NCBI GenBank assembly: GCA_014873095.1
Contig: CP050848.1
Coordinates: 1,612,001-1,676,000 of the forward strand
From: Planctomycetales bacterium ZRK34
Lineage (GTDB): Bacteria; Planctomycetota; Phycisphaerae; Phycisphaerales; Zrk34
Direction: 5' to 3'
Length of the DNA: 64,000 bases
The notes beneath the pieces were generated by a model that worked only from the letters and a program-made list of their open reading frames with translations, did no database searches and was not told the origin of the DNA. Both the position numbers and the translations under genes were made by a program. Positions within the stretch are counted from its first letter, which is position 1, and the number at the start of each line of letters is the position of its first letter. Shown here piece after piece: positions 10,368 to 19,593 of the stretch.

Positions 10368-10940
10368 TCATGAGCCGGTCTTCGACAGCGCGGGCGTCGG
10401 CGCCGCATACCAGATCAACCCGAACTGAAAGTCCGCTGGCCGATCGGTCTGCCGCGGGTGTCCGCCCAGCTCGAAGCTGCGCACGCCCGTGTCGGGAAAC
10501 GTCTTCTGCAACCGATGCAGGAACATCGCGCAGGCTTCGTACTGCCCCGTACCCGCGAGGCTGATCGGCACCGTCTCGTAGCGTTCACCGGTCGAAACAC
10601 TGCCCGGTTGAATCTCGTCAACCTGCAGGCCACACTCGGTCGCCAGCTTGGTGATTTCCGAAAGGCGCTGATTCAGATGACGGGTTGACTGCAGTTGAAT
10701 CGCGCTGTCTTTGATCTTGTCGCGGATGCGCGCCAGCGTGCTGCGCGAGGTGTTCAGGTCGGTCGTGAGCTTGAGCGCTTCCTGCCGCCCCGTCGTCAGA
10801 CGGGCCTGATGTCCGGCTCGCTCGGCCTGTCGATCGATGATCGGTTTGAGCCCGACGAAGTAGACCGCCGCGCCCAGCAGCAGGCACACGCCCACTGCGG
10901 CTGCGTCGATCTGCCAGGTTTTGGCGTCGGCCATGCTCAT
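10368..10940 (-). CDS. pilO: PilO-like type IV pilus alignment protein
   Basis: 190 aa: N-terminal TM (AAAVGVCLLLGAAVYFVGL), coiled coil around residues 30-95, and a C-terminal ferredoxin-like half (VPISLAGTGQYEACAMFLHRLQ) as in PilO. It begins 4 bp inside the end of pilN (ATGA). It forms the inner-membrane PilNOP alignment complex with its neighbours (family knowledge). Confidence 0.82.
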   Translation of the reverse strand: MSMADAKTWQIDAAAVGVCLLLGAAVYFVGLKPIIDRQAERAGHQARLTTGRQEALKLTTDLNTSRSTLARIRDKIKDSAIQLQSTRHLNQRLSEITKLATECGLQVDEIQPGSVSTGERYETVPISLAGTGQYEACAMFLHRLQKTFPDTGVRSFELGGHPRQTDRPADFQFGLIWYAAPTPALSKTGS

Positions 10941-11611
10941 GATCCACTCTCCGGGTCTTCGCCGATCGCGCAGAGGATGCGGAAGGAAACCGCCTGGCCG
11001 TCGCCGAACGGATACCGCGCGGTTTCCAGCAGTTTCACTGTGCTGAAAAGCCCCGTGCGTTCGAGGTTGAGCACAAACTGCGAAACGTCGGTCTGCTCGT
11101 GCCCGAGTCCGCCGATCTGCAGCGAAAAGTTCAACGGCTTGCGTCGCTCGGCCGCTTTCTTGACCGCACTACCCTCCGGCGCTGACTTGGTCGCCGCGCC
11201 GAATTTGCCGACAGCCTTGGCCATCGTTTTGGCTTCGACCTGCTTGACCGGGCTCAGCGAGCAGCGTTCGAGCACGATGTTCTTACCGCGAATGTCGCTG
11301 AGCATCGCCAGCACCACCGACCAGTCCGGCTGCACGGCCACCGCACGGCTCGCTTCCCACTGCGCGTTGGCTTCCAGCAACTCGGGTTTCAGCGCCGCGA
11401 TCTGCGCGCGGGTCTGTGTGATATCCGTTTCCAATTCGACCAATTCGTCGGCGACCTGGCGATCGGTCTGACCCCAGACCATGTGACAAACCACCGCCGC
11501 GCCAAGCAGCAGCACCGCGTAGATCGTTCCACCAACCACCCACTTGCGCAGGCGGCCCAGGCGCTGTCGCGCCTGGCGGCGATGCATCGGAATCAGGTTG
11601 ATCGTCGTCAT
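10937..11611 (-). CDS. pilN: PilN-like type IV pilus assembly protein
   Basis: 224 aa beginning MTTINLIPMHRRQARQRLGR. The INLIP motif is the PilN signature that docks into PilM. One TM (GGTIYAVLLLGAAVVC) and a coiled coil (residues about 50-85) follow, then a small C-terminal domain. The start at 11611 overlaps the pilM stop by ATGA. Its periplasmic part pairs with PilO. Confidence 0.88.
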   Translation of the reverse strand: MTTINLIPMHRRQARQRLGRLRKWVVGGTIYAVLLLGAAVVCHMVWGQTDRQVADELVELETDITQTRAQIAALKPELLEANAQWEASRAVAVQPDWSVVLAMLSDIRGKNIVLERCSLSPVKQVEAKTMAKAVGKFGAATKSAPEGSAVKKAAERRKPLNFSLQIGGLGHEQTDVSQFVLNLERTGLFSTVKLLETARYPFGDGQAVSFRILCAIGEDPESGS

Positions 11612-12675
11612 GCCGCGGCGCCTCCCCGACCGTGAAGCGCCAGCCCCATGGCCTGACAAAGCGCCGGCGAGCCGCCCAGCTTCTGAAGTATCTGACCGCG
11701 CTCGGCGTAAAGCGCCGGCGTCGCAGCGTGAACTTTCATGCCCAGCTCCGAAGCCAGGTGCTCGGCGAGTCCCGGAATCGCCGCCCCACCGCCGACCAGC
11801 GACAGCGGCCCGACCACCGCATCGTTGTACTGGTGCAGCGCATACGAGAACGACACGCCCAGCTCACGCACCGCATCTTCAAAATGTTCACGAATTTCCG
11901 TGTGAATCTCACCGAGTTGCGGCGTCTCGGCCGCTTCATCGCCGTCACGCAGGCCGACTTCGTTCAGCAGGTAATCGGTCACTTCGGCTTCGATTTCAAG
12001 GCGCGCCGCCAGCCCCTGCCAGAGCATGTTGATCCCGGCGTCGGTAAGCTGACGTTCGTAGATGATCACATCCTGGTACAGCAACGCCAGCCGCGCCGAT
12101 CGCCAGCCCAGGTCCAGCACGGGCACGATCTCCTGTCGACTCGCGCCGGACAGATCGCACACACGCGCCACCGCGGCGCTGGAAGTGTCCAGGGCCGTGA
12201 TGTTCAGCCCACGCGACTCGAAGAGGTTCAGATATTCATCGGCATCGCCGTGCATGCACGCGGCGGCCATCACACGTGAGCTTTCACGCTGGCGCGAAGT
12301 CTCCGGCAGATCCCAGTAGCTGAGTTCCAGCGCCGCCGGGTCCAGCCGGTGCATCGACGCCAATTCCATCCGTGCGATCTGCGCCACCGGGGCGCCCGAG
12401 TCGCGCGGCGGCAGTTCAAGGATCGCGCTGATCAGTTTTTCCTGCGGCACCGCCAACACGGCATCACGTCCGGAAAAACCCTGCCGACCCATGACGTCCA
12501 TGAGCCGGGTGATTTCATCCGGGCTGATCTGACAACCATCGGCCTCGCGCGGCACGGCCGTCGCCGCCGCCAAACGCCAGGCGCCCGGGCGGCCGGTCAG
12601 CTGCGCCGCGTGGATCCAGCGCGCACCGACATCCAGGCCGATCGGCGTCCGCGTTGTCGTGCTGCGCCAGCTCAT
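11608..12675 (-). CDS. pilM: PilM-like actin-fold pilus assembly ATPase
   Basis: 355-aa cytoplasmic protein of the actin/FtsA fold. Motifs: PIGLDVGARWIHAAQL (phosphate 1), VPVLDLGWRSARLALLY (phosphate 2) and PLSLVGGGAAIPGLAEHLAS (adenosine site). It anchors PilN at the inner membrane. The ATG overlaps the upstream pilC stop (TAATG). Confidence 0.9.
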   Translation of the reverse strand: MSWRSTTTRTPIGLDVGARWIHAAQLTGRPGAWRLAAATAVPREADGCQISPDEITRLMDVMGRQGFSGRDAVLAVPQEKLISAILELPPRDSGAPVAQIARMELASMHRLDPAALELSYWDLPETSRQRESSRVMAAACMHGDADEYLNLFESRGLNITALDTSSAAVARVCDLSGASRQEIVPVLDLGWRSARLALLYQDVIIYERQLTDAGINMLWQGLAARLEIEAEVTDYLLNEVGLRDGDEAAETPQLGEIHTEIREHFEDAVRELGVSFSYALHQYNDAVVGPLSLVGGGAAIPGLAEHLASELGMKVHAATPALYAERGQILQKLGGSPALCQAMGLALHGRGGAAA

Positions 12676-13916
12676 TAATGCGCTCCTGCCATCGCTGTCA
12701 TGTCGAACAGCGGTAAGAACATGCTCACCGCCACAAAACCAACCAGCGCCCCGAGCACGATCAGAATCAGCGGCTCGATGATGCTCGTCAGCGATTTGAC
12801 GACGACTTCGTTATCTTCGTCCAAAAACGTGGCCACATTCAGCAGTAACGGGCCGACCTGTCCGCTGTTTTCACCGCTGCGCAGGGCTTCGTAGACCGTC
12901 GGATTGATCAGGCTCGAGTCCTTGAAGGCCGAGCTGATCGGCTCGCCGCGCGTCACCGCCTGCTCGGCTTTGCCCAGCAGATTCCGATAATGCAGATTCG
13001 GTGTTGAGTCGCGCACCAGCGCGAGCACCTCCAGCAGCGGCAGAAAGCTTTCCAGCAGAATGCCCATCAGCCGCGCGATGCGGGCCGTGGCGAAACTTTG
13101 CGTGATCTTGCCGAGCCCGGGCAGGCGCACCGCGATCGTGTGTACAGCGTAAACGCCGCTGGGTGTCTTCAACCAGAACTTCATGCCGAAAAAGGCGCCC
13201 AGCGCAATGAACGGCACCGACCACCAATACGCCAGCAGGAAGTTGCTGAGCATCATCAGCATCTGCGTCGTCGGCGGAAGTTCCATGTCGAGCGTTTCAA
13301 ACAGCCCCGAAAATCGCGGCAGCACAAACATCAGCATCAGCGCCAACACCCCCACCGCCACCACCAGCAGCATGGCCGGATAAACCATCGCGCCAATGAC
13401 GCTGGAGCGCAGATGCTGCTGCTTGCGGGTGACCATCGCCAGGCGGTCGAGCATCATCGGCAGCTTGCCCGCCGTCTCACCGGCCGCCACCAGCGACTGA
13501 CAGATCGCATCAAAATAGTCGGGGTATTCCGACATCGCATCGGCCAGCGTCGAGCCTTCCTCAACACGCTGACGCACGCGGCCCAGCACCTGCTTCCAGT
13601 ACTTGTCCTTGGTCTGACGCTCGATTGAAATCAGGCCTTCAACCAGCGGCGTGCCGGTGGAGACCAGCACGTAAAGCTGTCGCATGAACACAGCCAGATG
13701 CTTGAGTCGCTTGCCCTGCCCGACCTTCTTTTTCCGAGTCGCGCCGTCGGCTGGCGTCGAAAGCTCGCCGGTCTTCACCGACGTGGCCGGTTTGAGATTG
13801 GTCACGTACAGACCCTGACGGCGCAGCGACTCGGTCGCCTCGGCGGTGTCCTTGGCCTCGATCGAGTTTTTGACGATCTTGCCGGTCTTGTCGTACGCCT
13901 CGTAGGCCAGCTTCAC
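12675..13916 (-). CDS. pilC: Inner-membrane platform protein PilC/GspF
   Basis: 413 aa with the two repeated GspF domains and three TM segments. FMRQLYVLVSTGTPLVEGL (first domain), GETAGKLPMMLDRLA, TM VVAVGVLALMLMFVLPRF, and the second-domain motifs ARLMGILLESFLPLLEVL and GENSGQVGPLLLNVA are typical. It begins with GTG in a GTGA overlap with pilB. It transmits ATPase movement to the growing pseudopilus. Confidence 0.95.
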   Translation of the reverse strand: MKLAYEAYDKTGKIVKNSIEAKDTAEATESLRRQGLYVTNLKPATSVKTGELSTPADGATRKKKVGQGKRLKHLAVFMRQLYVLVSTGTPLVEGLISIERQTKDKYWKQVLGRVRQRVEEGSTLADAMSEYPDYFDAICQSLVAAGETAGKLPMMLDRLAMVTRKQQHLRSSVIGAMVYPAMLLVVAVGVLALMLMFVLPRFSGLFETLDMELPPTTQMLMMLSNFLLAYWWSVPFIALGAFFGMKFWLKTPSGVYAVHTIAVRLPGLGKITQSFATARIARLMGILLESFLPLLEVLALVRDSTPNLHYRNLLGKAEQAVTRGEPISSAFKDSSLINPTVYEALRSGENSGQVGPLLLNVATFLDEDNEVVVKSLTSIIEPLILIVLGALVGFVAVSMFLPLFDMTAMAGAH

Positions 13917-15709
13917 GGCGACACCTCCGTCGGCGCCTCGGCCGGCGCGGGGTTGCCCAGTGATTTGCGTTCAGCCTCTTCGAGTCGATCAAACACTTCA
14001 TCTTCGCTCGCGGTGACGCGCAAGACTTCTTCGAGACTGCTGCGCCCGTCCAGCGCGATCTTCACGCCTTCCTGTCGCAGTGAAAGCATGCCGTCTTCCT
14101 GCTGTGCTTTTTCACGCAGTTCGTGCGACGGCGCGCCGTGATGGATCATGCGCCGAACCGCCGGCGTGACCTCCATCACCTCGTAAATGCCCATGCGCCC
14201 CTGAAAGCCGCTGTTGTGACACACATTGCAGCCGGCCCCCTTGCGGAAGGACTTGCCGGTCTTATCGGGAATGTGCGCATCTTTGAGCACGTGCTCGGCG
14301 GGGTAGTACTTGGTTTCGCAGTGCGGACAGATCATGCGCGCCAGGCGCTGGGCGACCGCACCGTTCAGCGCCGTCGAAAGCAGGTAGCTTTCAATGCCCA
14401 TATCCAGCAGTCGCGCCACGGCGCCGGGGGCGTCGTTGGTGTGCAGCGTCGCCAACACGAGGTGGCCGGTCAAAGCGGCCTGCACCGCCACGCGGGCGGT
14501 ATCCTCATCGCGGATTTCACCGACCATGATCACATCCGGGTCCTGGCGGAGAATCGTCCGCAGCGCTCGGGCGAAGGTCATACCGATCGACGCCTGCACA
14601 TGAACCTGGTTGATCAGGTCCAACTGATATTCGACGGGGTCTTCGACGGTGATGATGTTGCGTTCGGGGCTGCGCAACAGGTCGAGCGCCGAGTAGAGCG
14701 TCGTCGTCTTACCCGAGCCCGTGGGGCCGGTCACAAGCACGAGCCCGTGTGGTTTTTTCAGCATGCGCTGAAAGGTCGCCAGCGCTTCAGGTCGGAATCC
14801 GAGATCCTCCATGCGCACGCAGAGGTTCGACTTGTCGAGAATACGCAGGCAGAGCTTTTCGCCCAGCAGCGTCGGCATCGACGAAACGCGCAGATCGATC
14901 TCGCGGCCCTCAGCAACGATGCGCACGCGGCCTTCCTGCGGGAGGCGTTTTTCGGCGATGTCCATCTTGCCGATGATCTTCACGCGCGAGATGATCGCCG
15001 CGTGCATCCCCGACGGGGGTTTCATCAGATCGCGCAACACGCCGTCGATGCGGTAGCGGACGCGCGTGCCGCGTTTGTCCGGTTCGATGTGAATATCCGA
15101 GGCTTTGTCGCGGATTGCCGTCAGCAGCGCGACGTTGACGAGGTTCACGATCGGTGAACCCTCGACCATCTTGTCGAGGTCCGTGGCCGGTCCGTCGTCG
15201 ACGGCCTCGCGTTCGATGACTTCGACGTCGGACTCGACCAGGCTCGTCAGAAAAGCGTCGACATCGACATCGCCGCCGGCATATTTCTTGATGTATTCCT
15301 GGATGTTCGCTTCCATCGCCAGCACGGGACGGATGCGACAGCCGCTGATCTGGCGCAGGCGATCGATCGTCGGCAGGCTCTGCGGCTCGGCCATGGCGAC
15401 GGTCATCGTGTCGTGCACCTTGAACATCGGAATGAGCTTGAGGCGCTCGCACTCTTCTTCGCCGAGGGTTTTGATCAGCGTCGGGTCGATCAACCCGTGG
15501 CGCAGCACGGTGCCCTTGACGCCGAGCTTATCCGCCAACACGCGCACCAGCGTGACACTGGTGATCGCGCCGGTGTCGACAAGCATCTCGCCGAGCATGC
15601 GCCCCGAGCGCTTCTGCTCGCGCAGCGCGTCGCGAAGCTGATCTTCGGTGAGTACACCGGCTTCGACCAGCGCCTCGCCGATTCGAATTTTTCCAGCCCC
15701 CTGGCTCAC
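13913..15709 (-). CDS. pilB: Pilus/secretion assembly ATPase PilB/GspE
   Basis: 598 aa. N-terminal MshEN/T2SSE_N repeats (GEALVEAGVLTEDQLRDALREQ) occupy roughly residues 8-150. The ATPase core has DIHIEPDKRGTRVRYRIDGV, Walker A GPTGSGKTTTLYSAL (about 327-340), the Asp box, Walker B-like IMVGEIRDEDTARVAVQAALTGH, and a zinc site (ICPHC and CNVC). Starts with GTG overlapping the STAS gene stop (GTGA). It drives assembly; no PilT retraction ATPase is present in the window. Confidence 0.96.
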   Translation of the reverse strand: MSQGAGKIRIGEALVEAGVLTEDQLRDALREQKRSGRMLGEMLVDTGAITSVTLVRVLADKLGVKGTVLRHGLIDPTLIKTLGEEECERLKLIPMFKVHDTMTVAMAEPQSLPTIDRLRQISGCRIRPVLAMEANIQEYIKKYAGGDVDVDAFLTSLVESDVEVIEREAVDDGPATDLDKMVEGSPIVNLVNVALLTAIRDKASDIHIEPDKRGTRVRYRIDGVLRDLMKPPSGMHAAIISRVKIIGKMDIAEKRLPQEGRVRIVAEGREIDLRVSSMPTLLGEKLCLRILDKSNLCVRMEDLGFRPEALATFQRMLKKPHGLVLVTGPTGSGKTTTLYSALDLLRSPERNIITVEDPVEYQLDLINQVHVQASIGMTFARALRTILRQDPDVIMVGEIRDEDTARVAVQAALTGHLVLATLHTNDAPGAVARLLDMGIESYLLSTALNGAVAQRLARMICPHCETKYYPAEHVLKDAHIPDKTGKSFRKGAGCNVCHNSGFQGRMGIYEVMEVTPAVRRMIHHGAPSHELREKAQQEDGMLSLRQEGVKIALDGRSSLEEVLRVTASEDEVFDRLEEAERKSLGNPAPAEAPTEVSP

Positions 15710-16041
15710 AGAAAACTCCTGACGGCACTGTTGGCGTCGGCGTAGTGCTCAAACATCGGCGAAAGCTCGGTCAACTCGAGCACCTCGCGAATCGTTTCAT
15801 TGACGTTGCACAAGCGCAGCGCCTGGCCCGAGTCGGCCATCTCCCGCGTGACTTCGACCAGCGTTTCAAGCCCCTTGGAGTCGATGAACGGAATCGTGCT
15901 CATGTCGACCACAACGCGCCCGAGGCTCGCGCGGCGCACGTTGTTGAGCTGCTGACGAAACGGCACCACGTCCTGATCGACCAGCGGTCCTTCCGGTCGC
16001 AGAATCATCACGGCGCCGTGACGTTGTTCGTGAATCTTCAT
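15706..16041 (-). CDS. STAS-domain protein (anti-anti-sigma type)
   Basis: 111-aa single STAS domain: VMILRPEGPLVDQ, VVVDMSTIPFIDSKGLETL with the phosphorylatable Ser of the DSxG motif, then REVLELTELSPMFEHYAD. SpoIIAA-like proteins act in partner-switching with anti-sigma kinases. No cognate RsbW-like kinase lies next to it, only the histidine kinase upstream. GGAG 7 nt before ATG 16041 decides the start over GTG 16047. The overlap with pilB ties it to control of pilus assembly (inference). Confidence 0.88.
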   Translation of the reverse strand: MKIHEQRHGAVMILRPEGPLVDQDVVPFRQQLNNVRRASLGRVVVDMSTIPFIDSKGLETLVEVTREMADSGQALRLCNVNETIREVLELTELSPMFEHYADANSAVRSFL

Positions 16042-16067
16042 CCCCACGCTCCAGGGTCAAGTTCGGC

Positions 16068-17933
16068 TCATGCAGCGTCCGCCGCGCCGGGTATGGTCAT
16101 CGAAAAGGTGCTGCCGTGGTCGATAGCCGACTGAACGGTGATGTCCCCGCCGTGCAGGCGAACGACCTCGCGGGCCAGCGCCAATCCGAGGCCCGAGCCG
16201 GTGATGTCGGTGATGCGTTTGTCCTGGGCACGGTAAAACTTCTCGAACAACCGCTCCTGGTCCTGATCGCTGATGCCGATGCCGGTGTCGATCACGTCGA
16301 CGGTCAGGCTGTGCTCGCCGGGGTCGACATTGATCTGCACCTTGCCGCCTTCGGGTGTGTACTTCAGGGCGTTGGAGATCAAGTTGTGAAGCGCAAGCGT
16401 GATCATGTCACGGTCGGCCTGAATCACCGGCAGCTTCGGCGGCAGATTGAACGTCACCTCCAGGTGCTTTTCAGCAGCCTGGGCTTCATAGTCAGCCTGC
16501 AACTCGGCAAACAGCGCGTCCAGATGCACATCGTCGCGCTGGATGCTGAATGATCCGGACTCGATCTCGGCGGTCGAAAGCAGATCGTTGACGATCCGTT
16601 CGAGGCGGCGCGATTCGCTGTTGATCACGTTCAGACACTTGGCCCGAAGGACCGCATCGTTTTCCCCGTCATCCAGTGCCGTTTCGACATACAGGCGAAT
16701 GTTCGTCAGCGGTGTGCGCAGCTCGTGCGTGGCGTGGGCCACGAATGCATGGCGCGCTTCCTCAGCGACGCGCTGCTGGGTGATGTCTTCAAGGACGAGC
16801 ATCGCCGAGCCGGTGTCTTCACGACGGACCGGCCGAATCGACACGCGCAAAACCCCTTCGCCGAAATGCGCGTCGCCGCGCTCGGCCTCGATGGTCGTGC
16901 GCTGTCGCACGCGCCCGCTGGCCCAATCGTCCAGCAGCGTTTTGACGTTCTCGGTCTTGACGAACTGCCGCACATCGGCGCCGTGGAGCTGGTCGCGATC
17001 GGCATGAAGGAACACCGCCGCGGCGCCGTTGGCGTATTTGCAGCGCATTTTCTCATCCACCAGCACGATGCCCTGAGTCATCACATCGCAGGCTTCGTCG
17101 AGATCGCTCTTGCCGCGCCGTCGATCGCCCAGCGATTCGCGGGCGCGTTCGGCGACCTTGTCATGACGGAGCTTGTCGGACTGATCGAGAATCTGATTCC
17201 ACGCCGAGGCTTCGGCGCCGAGGTCGGCCGAGATCGCCAGGGCGCTGGATGCGCCTTCGCCGGCGCCGATGGCCAGCAGCGCTTCTCGGATCGCGCCCAC
17301 AGCCCGGAGCCGCGCCCGGCTGTGTCGATACACCAGCAACAGCGCCAGCATCGACCCGGCGCCGATGACGCCGAGCCCCGCCTGCGCGCCCCAGAAGCGC
17401 GACACGGATACCTCGATCGGCGCCTGAACATGCAGCGCCGCCAGGCCATGCCCGTTGATCGTCAGCGGGCGATCGATCGTCAGCGTTGTCTGGGTGACCG
17501 CGGTCTGGTCAGCCGGGGGATTCAGACCCGCCGACCAACGATCCGGCAGACTCATCACGAGTTTGCCGGCTGGGTGTTTCGAAAAGTCACTGGCCGCGAC
17601 CACGCCGCCGTCGGGCAGCATGATCGTGCACTGGCCCAGTCCGTGCTCGCGCGCCGCATCGGCTACGAGGCGGCGCACCGCGGAGAGTTCACCGGCATTC
17701 ATCATCGATTCGGCGCTGTCGGCCAGCATGGCCACCACCGCGCGGATGCGGTCGGCCTCGGCATGTTGTGCGTCTTCGCGCAATGTGCGTATCGCCCACC
17801 ACGCCGACGCCCCGACGGCGCACAACAGAATCACAGCCAGCGCGATGCCGATCGAAGCCACGGTTGATTCACCGCGCAACAGCATGGGCCAGCGGGCTTT
17901 GGCAGGTGAGCGTGCGGTTGTCTGTTCATCCAT
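16068..17933 (-). CDS. Membrane sensor histidine kinase (PAS-HisKA-HATPase), pilus operon
   Basis: 621 aa. TM1 (VASIGIALAVILLCAVGASAW) and TM2 (near residue 200, GAGSMLALLLV) flank a periplasmic sensor region. A PAS-like segment follows (MTQGIVLVDEKMRCKYANGAA). The HisKA H-box is HATHELRTPLTN (about residue 400). HATPase has N-box HNLISNALKYTPEG, DTGIGISDQDQERLFEKFYR and the GSGLGLALAREV G-box. No response regulator is adjacent. Being first in the operon, it may sense surface or envelope state; the STAS protein next door is an unusual partner. The start at 17933 is chosen by a GGGG stretch upstream; 17954 is an alternative. Confidence 0.92.
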   Translation of the reverse strand: MDEQTTARSPAKARWPMLLRGESTVASIGIALAVILLCAVGASAWWAIRTLREDAQHAEADRIRAVVAMLADSAESMMNAGELSAVRRLVADAAREHGLGQCTIMLPDGGVVAASDFSKHPAGKLVMSLPDRWSAGLNPPADQTAVTQTTLTIDRPLTINGHGLAALHVQAPIEVSVSRFWGAQAGLGVIGAGSMLALLLVYRHSRARLRAVGAIREALLAIGAGEGASSALAISADLGAEASAWNQILDQSDKLRHDKVAERARESLGDRRRGKSDLDEACDVMTQGIVLVDEKMRCKYANGAAAVFLHADRDQLHGADVRQFVKTENVKTLLDDWASGRVRQRTTIEAERGDAHFGEGVLRVSIRPVRREDTGSAMLVLEDITQQRVAEEARHAFVAHATHELRTPLTNIRLYVETALDDGENDAVLRAKCLNVINSESRRLERIVNDLLSTAEIESGSFSIQRDDVHLDALFAELQADYEAQAAEKHLEVTFNLPPKLPVIQADRDMITLALHNLISNALKYTPEGGKVQINVDPGEHSLTVDVIDTGIGISDQDQERLFEKFYRAQDKRITDITGSGLGLALAREVVRLHGGDITVQSAIDHGSTFSMTIPGAADAA

Positions 17934-18121
17934 CGTCTGCCCCAATTCCACCAATCATTCAAACTATCCCAAGTGGATATCGGCGATTCGGACGATCGGA
18001 TTAACCGGACCGGGCCGCAGAACCGGCAACCAGGAATTGAAGATCACCCCCCCACAACAAATACATCTTCTGAACGTGGATGTTCCGCTCGGCGACCGGC
18101 CCTTGTTCGGCCGGCGGCTTA

Positions 18122-18616
18122 TCAGACCTTGCGTTGCAGGATCACCAGGTCCGCCAGGCGAGCGCCCAGATCAGCCACAGCATCCAGACAAGCCTGCTGT
18201 TGAAAGCCGAACCGCGTAAACAACGTCATGCTGGCCGCATTGTGTGCGAATACAAACGCCAGCAGATTTTTGAGTCCCAGCGACGGGGCGCGGCCGATCG
18301 CTTCGCTGAGCAGCATCGAGCCGATGCCCTGCCGCTGATGGTCCGTATCGACGTAGACCGCCACCTCCGCCGTGATGTCGTAAGCGGGTCGACCGTAGAA
18401 ATTCACGAAGCTGAAAAAACCGATCACACGGTCATTGCGCTCCGCCACGATCAGCGGCCGGCGGGCTGGGTCATGCCGACAAAACCACTCGCGGCGGGAC
18501 TGCACCGAGACCAACTCCAGATCAGACGTCGCCACGCGCGCCGGGATGGAACGGTTGTAGATCTCCACAATCGCAGGCAGATCATCAATCAGTGCGTCCC
18601 GAAGCAGATCGGACAT
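18122..18616 (-). CDS. GNAT-family N-acetyltransferase
   Basis: 164 aa. The start MSDLLRDALIDDLPAIVEIYN and the pattern VAVYVDTDHQRQGIGSMLLSEAI (acetyl-CoA P-loop, QRQGIG) match phosphinothricin-type GNAT acetyltransferases. NAASMTLFTRFGFQQQ is the C-terminal motif. The substrate is unknown. It is isolated from its upstream neighbour by a terminator at 18631-18656. Confidence 0.88.
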   Translation of the reverse strand: MSDLLRDALIDDLPAIVEIYNRSIPARVATSDLELVSVQSRREWFCRHDPARRPLIVAERNDRVIGFFSFVNFYGRPAYDITAEVAVYVDTDHQRQGIGSMLLSEAIGRAPSLGLKNLLAFVFAHNAASMTLFTRFGFQQQACLDAVADLGARLADLVILQRKV

Positions 18617-18630
18617 TCACGTGACCCCAT

Positions 18631-18656
18631 AAAAAAACCGGCCCCTGTGGGCCGGT
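18631..18656 (-). terminator. Intrinsic terminator (minus strand)
   Basis: ACCGGCCC-CTGT-GGGCCGGT (18637-18656) has a perfect 8-bp stem. On the minus strand it is followed by seven U residues. It ends the transcript of the small gene at 18692-19021. Confidence 0.88.
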
Positions 18657-18691
18657 CGTTACTCTACCAGATTATTGGTCAGGCGCGACAG

Positions 18692-19021
18692 TCAGTTGGC
18701 GCGGGGGCTGGATGCAGACTTCTTGGAGCGCTGCTTGCGGGCGAGTTCACGAGCGTCGGCCAGCGGCTCAGACTTCATCAACTCCTCCATGAACATCTGC
18801 TCGGTGTTTTTCGCCGGCATGAACCGTTTGCCGTAGTCCGGATTGAAATGGAACAGCAGGGCCGTGTGCAGCCAGTGCGACTCGACATAGATCTTACGGG
18901 CTTCGTCAGAGTCACGGAGGTATTGTTCGAGGCGACCGAATCCCGGTTCGTCGATCTCCTGATCGATCGTCCTCCAAGTAAGCTCTTCGACCTCTTTCCG
19001 CGCCTTGCGAGTAAAAAACAT
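18692..19021 (-). CDS. Small cytoplasmic protein resembling anti-sigma/FecR-type N-terminal region
   Basis: 109 aa starting MFFTRKARKEVEELTWRTID. The start is set by AGGAG 7 nt upstream of ATG 19021. The segment IDEPGFGRLEQYLRDSDEARKIYVESHWLHTAL resembles the short helical region at the start of many planctomycete FecR/anti-sigma-like proteins (a gene-for-small-helices pattern LDGE..FARLE..LR..PEAR..YVE). There is no zinc-binding motif, no TM and no FecR domain here. The basic tail is KQRSKKSASS. The function is unknown; its own terminator shows it is a separate unit. Confidence 0.65.
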   Translation of the reverse strand: MFFTRKARKEVEELTWRTIDQEIDEPGFGRLEQYLRDSDEARKIYVESHWLHTALLFHFNPDYGKRFMPAKNTEQMFMEELMKSEPLADARELARKQRSKKSASSPRAN

Positions 19022-19221
19022 GCCGCTGCTCCTGCTCGATGTGTCCCTGGTCTGCGGGATTTCGGAGGTGTCTGACTCCCGGGAATCCCTGCGGCGAGAT
19101 CGCCGAATCCATCCGGCGATGAAAACCATCCTACCAAAGATATCGGCACGATGGAGCGTAAACCTTGCCCCGAGGCCGGGTCAAAGTGAATAATTTATGA
19201 ATAAGCTCAGGGACCGTCAGC

Positions 19222-19593
19222 TCAGCGCGATTGTTTCGAACTGCTGAGATTCGACATCTGCATAACCGCTGAAGCATCCAGGCCGGTGTTTGTACCGGAC
19301 GAACCCATCAGGCTTGAAAAGTCCTTGGAGTCGACGGAAATCGACGTGCTGGACGTGCTGTCCAAGGCCCCAAGCAGGTCGAAGTTCTCGCCGGTCGACC
19401 GCGTCGGTACATCCGGAATCTTGACCGCTTCATCAGGGCCTAAGTCCACGAACGTCTCCGCTTGAGCAGCCGGCTTGACGTGGCTTGACACCACCGCCAG
19501 GACATAGATCACAGCCGCTGCGGCAATAACACCACAACACCATGACATAACTACAGTTACAGACGTTTTGCGCCGAATCGTTCTACGCCGCAT
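19222..19593 (-). CDS. Hypothetical single-TM protein
   Basis: 123 aa: basic N-terminus (MRRRTIRRKTSVTVVMS), one TM (WCCGVIAAAAVIYVLAVVSS), then a low-complexity Ser/Thr/Asp-rich tail without recognisable domain. It sits between the small gene at 18692 and the sulfatase on the same strand, with gaps of about 200 and 160 bp. I do not recognise it. The ATG at 19593 follows an AGAGGTAG sequence that can serve as ribosome binding site. Confidence 0.55.
   Translation of the reverse strand: MRRRTIRRKTSVTVVMSWCCGVIAAAAVIYVLAVVSSHVKPAAQAETFVDLGPDEAVKIPDVPTRSTGENFDLLGALDSTSSTSISVDSKDFSSLMGSSGTNTGLDASAVMQMSNLSSSKQSR

Noticed and set aside
18096..18114. CCGGCC/GGCCGG stem after the GNAT gene as a terminator
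   Set aside because: Only a 6-bp stem and no U-run on the minus strand.
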